A DNA stretch of 64,000 nt from Clusia tigrina (GCA_920105625.2 OV050032.1:130717810-130781809); one strand, 5' to 3'; positions 10,535 through 18,828 are shown, counted from the first letter of the stretch. The notes: a model not told the origin generated them from the letters alone. Numbers and translations: made by a program.

Positions 10535-11095
10535 TTAAGGCCCAATCATCGATATCGTCCGCGACGTTGAAAATAAATCCAGCTGGGTGACTTCCGTAGG
10601 ATGTTCAACTGGTGATCGGCTTAAAGCATCGACGTGAGCTAGTCGGCTACCTTGTCGATGTACAGGTTCAAAATTATACTCTAGTAGCTTCATCCACCAC
10701 CTAGCGATTCTAGCTTTCAGCTCTTTCTTTTCTCGAACTGTGGCGATAGCGGAGCAATCTGTAACGAGGCGAAAATGTTTTCCTAGTACGTAAATTTGGA
10801 ATCGTTCCAGCGATTCTACCACAGCTAGTACTTCTAACTCATAACTGTGATAGCGTTGTTCTGCATCTGTGCAGTGTCGACTGAAATAGAAAACAGGTTG
10901 ACAGTTCTTGCTATCGTGCGACTGAAGTAATATTCCAGCCAATCCAACGATACTCGCGTCCGTATGTATTTCATGTATCGCTGATGAATCGTATAAGGTT
11001 AGTACGGGAGCAATAGTTAACATTTGTTTTAACCTGCCGAATGCATGTTGTTGTTCGTCTGCCCAAATAAAATTATCTTTTTCCGATTTGTGTAA
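10535..11095 (-). pseudogene. Element A1 RNase H
   Basis: The 162-codon frame at 10535-11023 has the RNase H carboxylates (HTDASIVGLAG, SYELEVLAV, VTDCSAIA) and the terminal LAHVDALSR block typical of Ty3/gypsy. Upstream, KLLHKSEKDNFIW continues the domain to about 11095. A short deletion with frame change separates it from the RT thumb (stop near 11100), and a one-base frame change near 10560 separates it from integrase. Both breaks recur in A2. Confidence 0.75.
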
Positions 11096-11330
11096 AAGTT
11101 TAGTTTGAAATTAACGAATAATCAGGTACGAATTTTCGAAAGAACCCGGTTAATCCAAGGAATCTACGTATTTCGGTTACGTTTGTCGGCGTCTTGAAAT
11201 GTTTAATCGCGCTTATTTTATGTTCGCCCGGTTTTATTCCTTCTCCGTTTATAACATGTCCAAGATAAACAATTTCGGTTTGTAGAAAATTACATTTGTC
11301 AAGTCTTAAAGTTAAACCGAATCTTAGTAG
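11096..11330 (-). pseudogene. Element A1 RT C-terminal part, cut by element B1
   Basis: The frame encodes the RT thumb/connection (FLQTEIVYLGHVINGEGI, RRFLGLTGFFRKFVPDY). It is interrupted at 11330 by the B1 LTR and resumes at 20518. The open frame that appears to extend to 11381 picks up LTR codons and is not native beyond 11330. Confidence 0.8.
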
Positions 11331-11488
11331 TGTAACGACTCGTTTTCGCTGGGGTAAAAACTCAGCGGGTCCCAGGGTCACTTACAGAAATTTATTTCAA
11401 TAGCGTTAGTTTTTATAAGTGTTTTTATTTATTTTCAAAATTACTACTTATTTCCTATACATATATATAATTATATTTAATTACTACC

Positions 11489-11977
11489 CTATTCTGTGTG
11501 CTCGTGGTAGTGTCCGTGGTTTGTACTAGTGTCCCAGGGAGAGTCGGTCAAAACCATAAACTCCACTGGCTCTGTCTGCGTTGCGAATGTGTCCCAGGGA
11601 GAGTCGGTCAAAACCATAAACTCCACTGGCTCTGTCTGCGTTGCGTGTGTGTCCCAGGGAGAGTCGGTCAAAACCATAAACTCCACTGGCTCTGTCTGCG
11701 TTGCGTATGTGTCCCAGGGAGAGTCGGTCAAAACCATAAACTCCACTGGCTCTGTCTGCGTTGCGTGTGTGTCCCAGGGAGAGTCGGTCAAAACCATAAA
11801 CTCCACTGGCTCTGTCTGCGTTGCGTGTGTGTCCCAGGGAGAGTCGGTCAAAACCATAAACTCCACTGGCTCTGTCTGCGTTGACTTATTGTCAACAGTC
11901 AAAGTACCTAGTTTCGATGCTTGGTGCGTCTCTAGGAGCTTGGTGCGTTGTCTACTTACGGAGCGATGCTGGATCAA
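11489..11977 (-). other. Repeat-encoded open frame in the B LTR leader
   Basis: The minus-strand frame is open for 162 codons but begins with TTG, and the first in-frame ATG lies inside the first repeat. It consists of 20-residue repeats with the core TQTEPVEFMVLTDSPWD, six times. The TQT cores, including KSTQTE in the first, fit the dynein light chain LC8 binding pattern. Openness is weak evidence because the 60-bp period is divisible by three and plus-strand frames are open too. It may be only a by-product of RNA hairpin repeats. Confidence 0.25.
11531..11883 (-). repeat. Six tandem 60-bp repeats in the B LTR
   Basis: Near-perfect units, differing mainly at the gaatgtg/tgtgtg/tatgtg position. 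On the minus strand each can fold as CCAG-U-GGAG pairing with CUCC-CUGG around a 19-nt loop that contains AUGGUUUU and ACCG. The loop core resembles that of the element C hairpins. The repeats lie downstream of the TATA box and upstream of AATAAA, so they would be in the R region of the transcript. Copies are at 19029-19381, 48619-48971 and 56053-56405. Confidence 0.85.
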
Positions 11978-12004
11978 AGAGGCTTGGTGTTTGGTTCACT
12001 CCGC

Positions 12005-12011
12005 TTATATA
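12005..12011 (-). promoter_or_regulatory. TATA box of the element B LTR promoter
   Basis: The minus strand reads GCTATATAAGC. Transcription would be expected to begin near 11980, inside the motif CAAGCCTCTTTGATC (11986-11972). A consensus splice donor GTAAGT follows at 11959-11954. The other LTR has the same box at 19503-19509. The order TATA, motif, GTAAGT recurs upstream of ORF3. Confidence 0.6.
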
Positions 12012-12198
12012 GCGAAAGCTTGCCAGGGGATCAGTGCTCGTTGTTGTTGTGGCCCAGTTGTCCTTAGGCCACCTTCAACTTCCGCTGGTTGTCCACCTTG
12101 TTGTAGTTCCCCTAGTTGTCCATCGTAGTTGTTGCTTGCAGTAGTGTGGCCTGATCGCTGCTGTTAGTTGTCGCTTTGCTGTTGTTGTAGTTAATATA

Positions 12199-12630
12199 TC
12201 GTTCACACTCCGCTTGCTTACGGCTCTGTGTTTACGATCGGTGCGGTCTCGTTGTCATCCGTGCTCCGCCTTCGGTCGCTGTAGTGTTGTTGTTGTTAAT
12301 ATATTCTTTCACACTCCGCCTGCTTATGGCTCTGTGTTTACGATCGGTGCGCTCTCGTTGTCATCCGTACTCCGCCTTCGGTCGCTGTAGTGTTGTTGTT
12401 GTTAAAATACTGGTTTCTACTTCTTTGTGTTTACGATCGGCTCGCGTATGTGTGGTGCGCTCTCGTTGTCATCCGTGCTCCGCCTTCGGTCGCTGTAGTG
12501 TTGTTGTTGTTGCAGAGATTGGTTTGCACTCTGCCTGCTTACTGCTTTGTGTGTGCGATCGGTTAGCGTGTGTGTGATGCTCTTTCGGGTTTCTCTGTGT
12601 TCCGCCTTTGGTCGCTGCACTGTTGTAGAA
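12199..12630 (-). repeat. Four imperfect repeats of about 108 bp in the B LTR U3
   Basis: Each unit contains cgatcgg, ctctcgttgtcatcc, ccgcctt(c/t)ggtcgct and a CAA-rich run on the minus strand. The first two units are most alike and the last is the most diverged. Lying upstream of the TATA box, they could be enhancer repeats. The short frames across them show no family. Confidence 0.75.
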
Positions 12631-12986
12631 ATGTTTGCTTGCTGTTTCTTTTCTCCTTTATAGCCGTACTAGTCCCTCTTGATGTTTTTTGTACTATTAA
12701 GCCGTCGTCGTCATCAGTCTAACTCTTTCGGTTTCTGCGCTCCTCACCACCTGTACGTTTATTGGTCCGATCGTCTGTGCGTAAATGTTTTGTTATACTT
12801 ATCCGCTGTCTTTGTTGTTGCATTTAGCGTGGGAGGTGGTTACCTTTTTAAGCTGCATGATATCGGGGATGGTTGCATGCTTGAATATTGTTTGTGGTTA
12901 AAACAAATAAAATATGGTGGACATCGTTATTTGTTTTTGGACTTAACACGGTCTCTGGTGGTAGCATATAGTTTTTGTTGTGTATG

Positions 12987-13011
12987 CGGAAAATACTTCT
13001 GGTATTTTCCG
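12987..13011 (-). repeat. Palindrome at the LTR terminus of element B
   Basis: CGGAAAATAC and GTATTTTCCG form a perfect 10-bp inverted repeat around a 5-nt spacer, starting 9 bases from the LTR end. The element C LTR has a comparable arrangement (CCAAAAT and ATTTTGG around a cttctg-containing spacer). It could bind a dimeric protein or mark the end for integrase. Confidence 0.6.
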
Positions 13012-13019
13012 TCTTTACA

Positions 13020-13031
13020 CGTCCTCCCGAC
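13020..13031 (-). promoter_or_regulatory. Polypurine tract of element B1
   Basis: Next to the 3' LTR the minus strand reads GTCGGGAGGACG. Element C has TAGGGAGGGCG in the same place. This is the expected primer for plus-strand DNA synthesis. Confidence 0.55.
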
Positions 13032-13032
13032 T

Positions 13033-13395
13033 TTATGGACGAAGGAGGAACGTTGCTTCTCCGTGGTGCACTATGACCCGGTACGGTGGTTGTTCGAACC
13101 GTAGGCGTTTTTTTCTAGCTTGGGTTTCTTTTAGTATCTTTATCGTTTTTCTTACCAGTGCCGTGGGCAGCCCATTCGCCTTGGGTCCCTCTAGTTCCTG
13201 TACACTGTAGAAATGGACGTCTTCCTTGTGGGGTTCCTTTAATGCGGGTAGTATTCCAGGTGAATCTTTGTTGTACTTCTGTCTTTTCCAGGTGGTCTCC
13301 GTATCGCTGTCCGAGGTTTCTGATTCTTCCTGTTGGTAGTTTCGTGTCCCATGCGGGTCCAGTGGAGGTGATTCCTTCGCTTGTTTTGAGAGCAT
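13033..13395 (-). pseudogene. Element B1 ORF3, C-terminal domain (out of frame with the Ulp1 part)
   Basis: The minus-strand frame ends 13 bases before the 3' LTR. An acidic stretch (EESETSDSDTETTW) is followed by a conserved block (VHFYSVQELEGPKANGLP through RKKRLRFEQPPYRVIV). A clear homologue of this block exists in element C at about 27380-27575, so the protein sequence is conserved between the families. It overlaps the end of the Ulp1 frame in another register; the frame changes near the T-run at about 13405. That could be one indel or a recoding site. The element C homologue shows that the frame itself is real. Role unknown. Confidence 0.65.
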
Positions 13396-14192
13396 TTCCG
13401 CAGTTTTTTTCGTTTTTCGGCCCCAACTAATTGTTTAAGTAGGTGATATATTTCTGCTCGTTTGTGGGTGGCGTCCTCAGGGCTGAACCAGGTAGACAAG
13501 TCAGCCGTGTCCCATGTGTTTCCTGGTATGGATTGTGTTAGGAACTTCTCTGCGTTTTGGAGTAGATAAATGCCACAGTCGGTATTGTTTATCTGTTGCG
13601 GCGTTTTAAGTCGATGGGAGGGTACCCTGGTGGCATTTATGGGTATTGGTGGGTCTTCCATAAATTTACTGCGGTATTCCTCGTTCAGGTATCTTCTCAG
13701 TATTTCGGCCTCCTCTTCGTGTGAACCTCGGTCCAGGGAGTCGAATATTAATATTGTGGCACCTTTTGTCCCTGTCACCAGAGTTCCGGGGAAACAGACA
13801 ACGGCCAAATACCAATGATTTGCCTTTTTTATGGGCACCATTATTAAATCGGTGTCGAAAAGGTTCTTCCCCTTTGTCCATCGTTTTACGCCCATGTGCA
13901 TGTCGGTTGCAGTTCCCCGTTGTCTGGTGAGTCGGGTGAAAAAATTAGTACTACAAATGTGCACTCTACCCCGCTTTCTGCTGGGTACCAGGTTCTCTCG
14001 GAGCCATCTCAAATAGAAATCGATTAGCACATCGTTAAGTAGGCAGTTCGGCCGTAGGCGAGCGATATCCGAACTCCTGATAGCGATGCCTCCGGTGGTT
14101 GTCGGGTAAATCGTGATGACTTCGTCGCCGGACGGGGTGTTGTCTTCTTCTACTTGGACGCGTGCGGCCTGGATTATCGTTATTTGAGCCAT
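13239..14192 (-). CDS. Element B1 ORF3: Ulp1/SENP-type (C48) cysteine protease
   Basis: A 317-codon frame with an ATG in good context. Residues about 40-250 form a C48 protease domain: LLNDVLIDFYLRWL, ICSTNFFTRL, LIMVPIKKANHWYLAV, ILIFDSL and PQQINNTDCGIYLLQ. The predicted catalytic set is complete: His126, Asp151, Gln200 and Cys206. The blocks most resemble the SENP6/7 (Ulp2-like) branch, from memory of those families. Known members cleave SUMO or other ubiquitin-like proteins. It sits where errantiviruses carry env, after integrase and before the PPT. It has its own TATA box about 110 bases upstream. After residue about 255 the frame departs from the conserved C-terminal domain. No signal peptide or membrane segment is seen, so it is not an envelope protein. 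Confidence 0.85.
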   Translation of the reverse strand: MAQITIIQAARVQVEEDNTPSGDEVITIYPTTTGGIAIRSSDIARLRPNCLLNDVLIDFYLRWLRENLVPSRKRGRVHICSTNFFTRLTRQRGTATDMHMGVKRWTKGKNLFDTDLIMVPIKKANHWYLAVVCFPGTLVTGTKGATILIFDSLDRGSHEEEAEILRRYLNEEYRSKFMEDPPIPINATRVPSHRLKTPQQINNTDCGIYLLQNAEKFLTQSIPGNTWDTADLSTWFSPEDATHKRAEIYHLLKQLVGAEKRKKLRKCSQNKRRNHLHWTRMGHETTNRKNQKPRTAIRRPPGKDRSTTKIHLEYYPH

Positions 14193-14244
14193 CGTGGGTT
14201 TTTTTTGGTTTTTTTTTCTTTGGTTTGTTAGTTTCGAGAACGTT

Positions 14245-14306
14245 GTTTTACTTACGTGCGCTGAAGATCAAAGAGGCTTGTATGGTGGCGTGGAGGCCCT
14301 TTTATA
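14245..14306 (-). promoter_or_regulatory. Internal promoter and leader of ORF3
   Basis: On the minus strand, GGGTATAAAAGG (TATA at 14306-14300) is followed 19 bases later by CAAGCCTCTTTGATC (14280-14266) and then by a GTAAGT donor-like site (14255-14250). The same 15-base motif lies 18 bases after the LTR TATA box and 12 bases before a GTAAGT there. The ORF3 ATG is about 75 bases below the motif. This suggests a subgenomic transcript made from a copy of the LTR core promoter. Confidence 0.6.
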
Positions 14307-14407
14307 CCCGTTTTGGTGAGGTAACGGTATTCCACGAGAGCGGCAATCTGGTTCTCTCAGCTCTTAGTTTTCCGCTCTCCTGGTCCTCTCACCGTTTCTC
14401 CTTTGTA

Positions 14408-15832
14408 TTAGTGTGGGTCATTGTTGTCTTCCTCGTGGTTACCAGGCGCACAGTATGTTTTAATTTCGCTGAGATGAGCGGTCTTCCTGCGTTTGTCTCC
14501 CTTTCGCTGCAGCTCCATGATTACCGGTGAAATGAAGTTTACTATCTGGTAGGGTCCCTCATATCGCGGTGCTAGCTTGGCGGCGAAGTGCTCTGTTGCT
14601 TTGGACAAGTGGTGTTGCTTGACTAACACCCATTGTCCAACATCCGGTTTCCACTCTCGGCGTCGCAGATTATAATGTCTTCTTTGATCCTGTGTTGCTC
14701 GTTCCAAGTTTTGCCTCACTATGCGATAAGCTTCTTGTAGTTGATCTACCCGTTCGTTAGCAGTCTGTGGGGTTAGCCCTGTACCCAACGTTGTCTCATC
14801 GTACAGCGCCTTTGGTAGTCGCGGTTCACGCCCTTGTATCAGATAAGCCGGACTGTATCCCGTTGTCTCCGATACACTAGTATTAATGGCAAGAGTCAAT
14901 TCGGGAAGCAAGTCGTCCCACTTCTGCTGCCGTTGACTCGCAAATTGGGCCACCATAGTCTTGATGGTGCGATTGGTGCGTTCCACCGCATTTTCCTGCG
15001 GAGTGTAGGGCGCCGTGAACTGATGTTTGATGCCATACCCTTCGGTGAACCGGCGGAACGCTCGACTACTAAATTGAGACCCATTGTCCGTCACTAGGAT
15101 TTTAGGTACTCCAAAGCGAGACAGGATGTGTTCCCGAAAAGCCCGTTGCAATGTCTCGGTGGTGGCTTTTCGGAGGGGGGCCATCTCGGTCCATTTGGAG
15201 AATTTATCGAAGAACACGACTAGCATGGTGTTGCCATGTGTGGACCGGGGTAAGGGCCCGACAAAGTCGGCGCACAAGATAGACCAAGGTTCAGTGGGGA
15301 TGTGGCTCAACATTTTCCCAGCTGGTTGTTGGTGGCTGCTTTTAAATCGTTGGCAGGAGGAGCATTGACGCACGTATCGACTTGTATCGCGGAATAGCCT
15401 CGGCCAGTAATATCGGTTGGCTATCCGTGCTATTGTTTTCCTGATACCTAAGTGTCCTGCCGTGAGTGCATCGTGATTTTCCTGTAGGACCCGGTTCCTG
15501 AGCGCTCTTGGCACACACAGTTTCCACGGGACGCAATCTTCGTCGCCGCGATAACTCGAGATGTGCCTGAATAACTGTCCACCTTCCAATTGGTAATCAG
15601 CATATTTCTCCGGCCTAGCGATGACCTCTGCTTTTCGTTTCTGCCACCAGGGGCAGTCTGGTTCTGTTCGGTCCTCAATGGTAATGGTGCAGGCGGCTTC
15701 TGTTGGCTGTCTAGACAAGGCGTCGGCTAACACGTTCAATTTTCCCTTCCGGTATTGCACGTCGAATGTGTACTGTTGCAGTTCAAGGGCCCATCTTGCG
15801 ATACGACCTGCAGGGCTTTCGATGGAGTTTAA
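14408..15832 (-). CDS. Element B1 integrase
   Basis: The frame is open from the TAG at about 15835 to 14408. From the methionine at 15760 there are 450 codons: the end of RNase H (LADALSRQ), an HHCC domain (H96, H103, C133, C136) and the catalytic D165 (CADFVGP), D225 (VTDNGSQF) and E260 (ENAVERTN). A GPY/F-type module follows (YEGPYQIVNFI). No chromodomain is seen. In an intact element this is the C-terminal part of Pol. ORF3's promoter begins about 100 bases downstream. Confidence 0.85.
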   Translation of the reverse strand, partial: LNSIESPAGRIARWALELQQYTFDVQYRKGKLNVLADALSRQPTEAACTITIEDRTEPDCPWWQKRKAEVIARPEKYADYQLEGGQLFRHISSYRGDEDCVPWKLCVPRALRNRVLQENHDALTAGHLGIRKTIARIANRYYWPRLFRDTSRYVRQCSSCQRFKSSHQQPAGKMLSHIPTEPWSILCADFVGPLPRSTHGNTMLVVFFDKFSKWTEMAPLRKATTETLQRAFREHILSRFGVPKILVTDNGSQFSSRAFRRFTEGYGIKHQFTAPYTPQENAVERTNRTIKTMVAQFASQRQQKWDDLLPELTLAINTSVSETTGYSPAYLIQGREPRLPKALYDETTLGTGLTPQTANERVDQLQEAYRIVRQNLERATQDQRRHYNLRRREWKPDVGQWVLVKQHHLSKATEHFAAKLAPRYEGPYQIVNFISPVIMELQRKGDKRRKTAHLSEIKTYCAPGNHEEDNNDPH

Positions 15833-17683
15833 CTATTTTAATGATAGGTGATCCGTGATGACCGTAAATTGGTATCCCTCGAGGTAGGGTCGCATCTTTC
15901 TAATACCCCACACGATCGCTAAGCACTCCTTTTCTGTGGGTGAATAGTTCCGCTCTGCGTTATTTAAGTGGCGGCTGGCGTAGGCTATCACGCGTTCCAT
16001 CCCGTCGACATCTTGAGTGAGTACCGCGCCTAGTCCGTAGTCGCTTGCGTCGGTTTGGAGCACAAACTTCTTAGTAAAATCCGGGCACGCCAGGACTGGT
16101 GCCTCTGTCAATTTCTGCTTCAACTGTTCGAACGCGTGCTGTTGCTCTCCAGCCCACTTGAAGTGTTTGCCCTTTTTTAGCAATAGTGTTAACGGGTGTA
16201 CTGTCTTGGCGAAGTCTGGAACAAAACGACGGTACCATGACGCAACACCCAGGCAGCGTCGCACCTCTCGTATGTTTTGGGGTGGTTCGAGTTCTCTGAT
16301 GGCCGCGATTTTATCTGGATCAGTGTGGATTCCTTGGTCACTGACCACGTGACCCAAATACTTTAATTTCCTCTGGAAGAACGCGCATTTGTCTTTATTC
16401 AATTTAAGGTTGGCCTTTCGCAGGCGTCGGAATACTTCGGTTATGTTCTGTTGGTGTTCCTCTAGTGTTCGCCCTGTGACGATGATATCATCCAGGTATG
16501 CGAACGCGTGCGGCTCCATCTCAGGACCTATTACCTGGTCTAAAGCTTGTTGAAAGGTCGCAGGTGCTGAATGTAGCCCGAATGGCATTACTTTCCACTG
16601 GAAGAGTCCACGGCCTGGCACCGTGAATGCGGTGTACTCTTTGCTGTGGGCATCCATGGGAATTTGCCAGTACCCGTTCTTTAAGTCTAGGGTGCTAATG
16701 TATTTCGCCTCCCGTAAGCGGTCCAATATATGCTGTATCCTGGGCAACGGGTATGCATCCGGTATGGATCTGGCATTCAGTTGCCTGTAGTCTATGCACA
16801 GTCTCCACCTCCCGTCTTTTTTTCGCACGAGGACGATTGGGGCGCTATGTGGGCTATGTGAAGGCTCTATACATCCCTTTTTCAGCAATTCTTCCACTTC
16901 GGCGTTGATTACTTCCTGCTGTGCGGGATTCCTGGGGTAATATCGTTGCTTTATTGGCCTGTCGTCACGCATCACAATTTTGTGACTCGTGATGTTGGCT
17001 ACTCCAGGCTTGTCCTCAAACTTAGCCAGCTCGGTCTTCAGAAATCCTTCGATAGTCTCCTTTTCCGTAATGGTCTCTTCTTGAATGGACGTGCACCGTG
17101 TAATGTCGCTGTTTTGCACGCCCCCAATCTGAGGTCCTAGTACGATTTCTTGGTCCCCGCATTCGATTTTTGTTCCCATCGTCGACATGAAATCGAGTCC
17201 CAGAAGGAGGTCGTCTGTTGAGTCGGGCATGGTGAGTAGCTCTAGTTCGCAGCTTCGGCCCCCTAATTTTATGTTCACTCGCAGTACCTCCGTGATCTCT
17301 CGTGTGCGTCCGTCAGCCATACGTGCACGTATGTGTGTAGGAATTACCCTACCGGTGGTTGCACGTAACTGACGGCTAAGGTTTTCGCTGATGAAACTCC
17401 GAGTGGCTCCGGTATCGACAGTGGCCGTCACTTCGTTGGTGTCGATGGTGACTGCAGCACAGATACGCTGCCCATCGCAACGTAAAGCGTTTAGTGTTGT
17501 TGAGGGCTGTTGCTGATGGGCTGCGCCCCGCCTCGCTCTTGACGGCAGCCCCGCTCGTTTCCCCCTTGCGCTCTGCAGCACTCCACTGTTCTTATGTTCC
17601 TCTGGCCGCACTCCCAACAGAATAGAACCTGAGCATTTCGGCAGTGTCGCGCCAAATGCCCCGTCTGTCCGCAGCGTCTGCAA
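15833..17683 (-). pseudogene. Element B1 protease-RT-RNase H, ended by a nonsense codon
   Basis: The 616-codon frame holds the aspartic protease (TVDTGATRSF, LLLGLDFM), RT (LCIDYRQLNA, LKNGYWQIPM, MPFGLHSAPA, YLDDIIV) and most of RNase H ([33 protein letters not shown]). It stops at a TAG where related elements have Trp in the LKWL motif, and the same frame continues into integrase, so the lesion is a single nonsense change. It is shared by B2. The frame is -1 relative to Gag and overlaps it by about 190 bases, so expression would need -1 frameshifting; the methionine at 17683 is not a likely start. Confidence 0.85.
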
Positions 17684-18657
17684 GCTGTGCGCACATCGAT
17701 GCGTGCCTCTGCTCCAGTGTGACTAATCGGCGCTACCTGTCGATTGCGGGCCTCACGTGGTGGTGTACGCTCGACTCGTGATTGTACAGAGGGTATTCGG
17801 TGTGGGTCCCGGTCGCCACGGAAGCCTTCCAAGTCTTCGGCCATCTCCACTAGTTCTTCCAGCGTTCCAAAATCCACGTACCATTGGTACTCTTCCAAGC
17901 TATTCCGGAAAATGCGCTCTAGCTTCTGTGATTCTGTGTACCCTGCTTGCCGCATCAGATTTTGCATCTCCAACACATACTCTTTGAATTTCTCACGTGG
18001 TTTTTGCCGCCTCTGTCGGATCTCATCCTCCAACTTCTCCAGGTATCTGGCAGGCAAGAAGAATTTAAGAAAATCCTTCCGGAATAAATTCCATGCTGTC
18101 CAGGAACGATTGTTATTGCGATACCATAGAAGCGCACGATCTTTTAACAGTTCCGGCATGGTACGTGGGAGCATATCCTTGTTGAGCCCATATACTTCCG
18201 AGAGCTCCTCCACTCGTTCAAGGAATGCCAGCGGGTCACGGCCACCGTCGTATTTAATAGACCATTTCCTCACATGATCGATGACTCCGGCGTACTGTGC
18301 CTGGTGTGGCTGGTCAATGGCCGTTGGTGACACAGCGCGATGCAGTGATGTCCTCCGAAACTCTGCCTCCCATGCCGCTGGTATTTCACCTGTGAATATA
18401 TGGCCTGGTCTGTCCACGCTCAGCGTATTGCGGGTACCTATGGGCGTAGCCAGCTTGGGTGACGTACTCCTGACGTACCTGGATTTTAGTTTTTCAAAGC
18501 GGTTTCGTTGTTCTTCAGTCAATTCAGTCTCCGTGAAGAACTCAGATAGTTGCTTGCGGAGATCTTCCACGGTTCCTGCAGCTTCTATGCCGAATTCCAC
18601 AGCGAAAATCACCAGCTCCTCTTTGCGCAGCGTGTACAACCAACTTGTTTTCACCAT
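17491..18657 (-). CDS. Element B1 Gag
   Basis: 388 codons from an ATG at 18657. Residues about 8-42 resemble a SAP motif (LRKEELVIFAVEFGIEA, then GTVEDLRKQL). The central part is a Ty3-type capsid (DPLAFLERVEELSEVYGL, RALLWYRNNN, FFLPARYLEKLEDEI). Near the C-terminus are one CCHC knuckle (CRRCGQTGHLARHC) and a second Cys-rich motif without His (CWECGQRNIRTVECC). The protein would assemble the particle and package RNA. The untranslated leader from the primer site is about 150 bases. It is closely related to the element C Gag. Confidence 0.88.
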   Translation of the reverse strand: MVKTSWLYTLRKEELVIFAVEFGIEAAGTVEDLRKQLSEFFTETELTEEQRNRFEKLKSRYVRSTSPKLATPIGTRNTLSVDRPGHIFTGEIPAAWEAEFRRTSLHRAVSPTAIDQPHQAQYAGVIDHVRKWSIKYDGGRDPLAFLERVEELSEVYGLNKDMLPRTMPELLKDRALLWYRNNNRSWTAWNLFRKDFLKFFLPARYLEKLEDEIRQRRQKPREKFKEYVLEMQNLMRQAGYTESQKLERIFRNSLEEYQWYVDFGTLEELVEMAEDLEGFRGDRDPHRIPSVQSRVERTPPREARNRQVAPISHTGAEARIDVRTACRRCGQTGHLARHCRNAQVLFCWECGQRNIRTVECCRAQGGNERGCRQERGGAQPISNSPQQH

Positions 18658-18810
18658 CCTGTGTTCGTCTTAGATGATGATGAAAACAATGGGTGTTTAT
18701 GTGTATAACCTGGTGCTGATTCGGCACTCCTCTGAGTGACTGCGTAGATCGACGTAGTTGTTTATCACTATGTTTTTTTAAAATCCGATGCGTTGAATTT
18801 CTTTTGAAAG

Positions 18811-18827
18811 TCCCTGCTCGGGCGCCA
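18811..18827 (-). promoter_or_regulatory. Primer-binding site of element B1, tRNA-Lys type
   Basis: The minus strand reads TGGCGCCCGAGCAGGGA, one base inside the 5' LTR. It differs by one base from the tRNA-Lys3 primer site of lentiviruses as I recall it. Element C carries the identical sequence. A lysine primer site is reported for Osvaldo. Confidence 0.75.
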
Positions 18828-18828
18828 C

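Larger units (their letters stand above)
11331..13019 (-). repeat. Element B1 3' LTR
   Basis: In minus-strand order it contains a terminal palindrome (13011-12987), imperfect repeats of about 108 bp in the presumed U3 (12630-12199), a TATA box (12011-12005), a GTAAGT donor-like site (11959-11954), six 60-bp repeats (11883-11531), AATAAA (11396-11391) and the terminus GTCGTTACA. The last 50 or so bases resemble the LTR end of element C (GCTGAGTTTTACCCCAGC followed by GTCGTTACA), which shows kinship. Confidence 0.9.

Noticed and set aside
11529..12128. Plus-strand open frames across the 60-bp repeats (128 and 199 codons)
   Set aside because: They are antisense to the element, arise from the repeat period being a multiple of three, and show no family or start context.
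13033..14192. Envelope gene in the env position of element B
   Set aside because: No signal peptide, membrane segment or cleavage site is visible; the frame is clearly a cysteine protease.
17491..17683. Separate start for B Pol at 17683
   Set aside because: Overlap with Gag in the -1 frame and the retroelement context favour frameshift expression.
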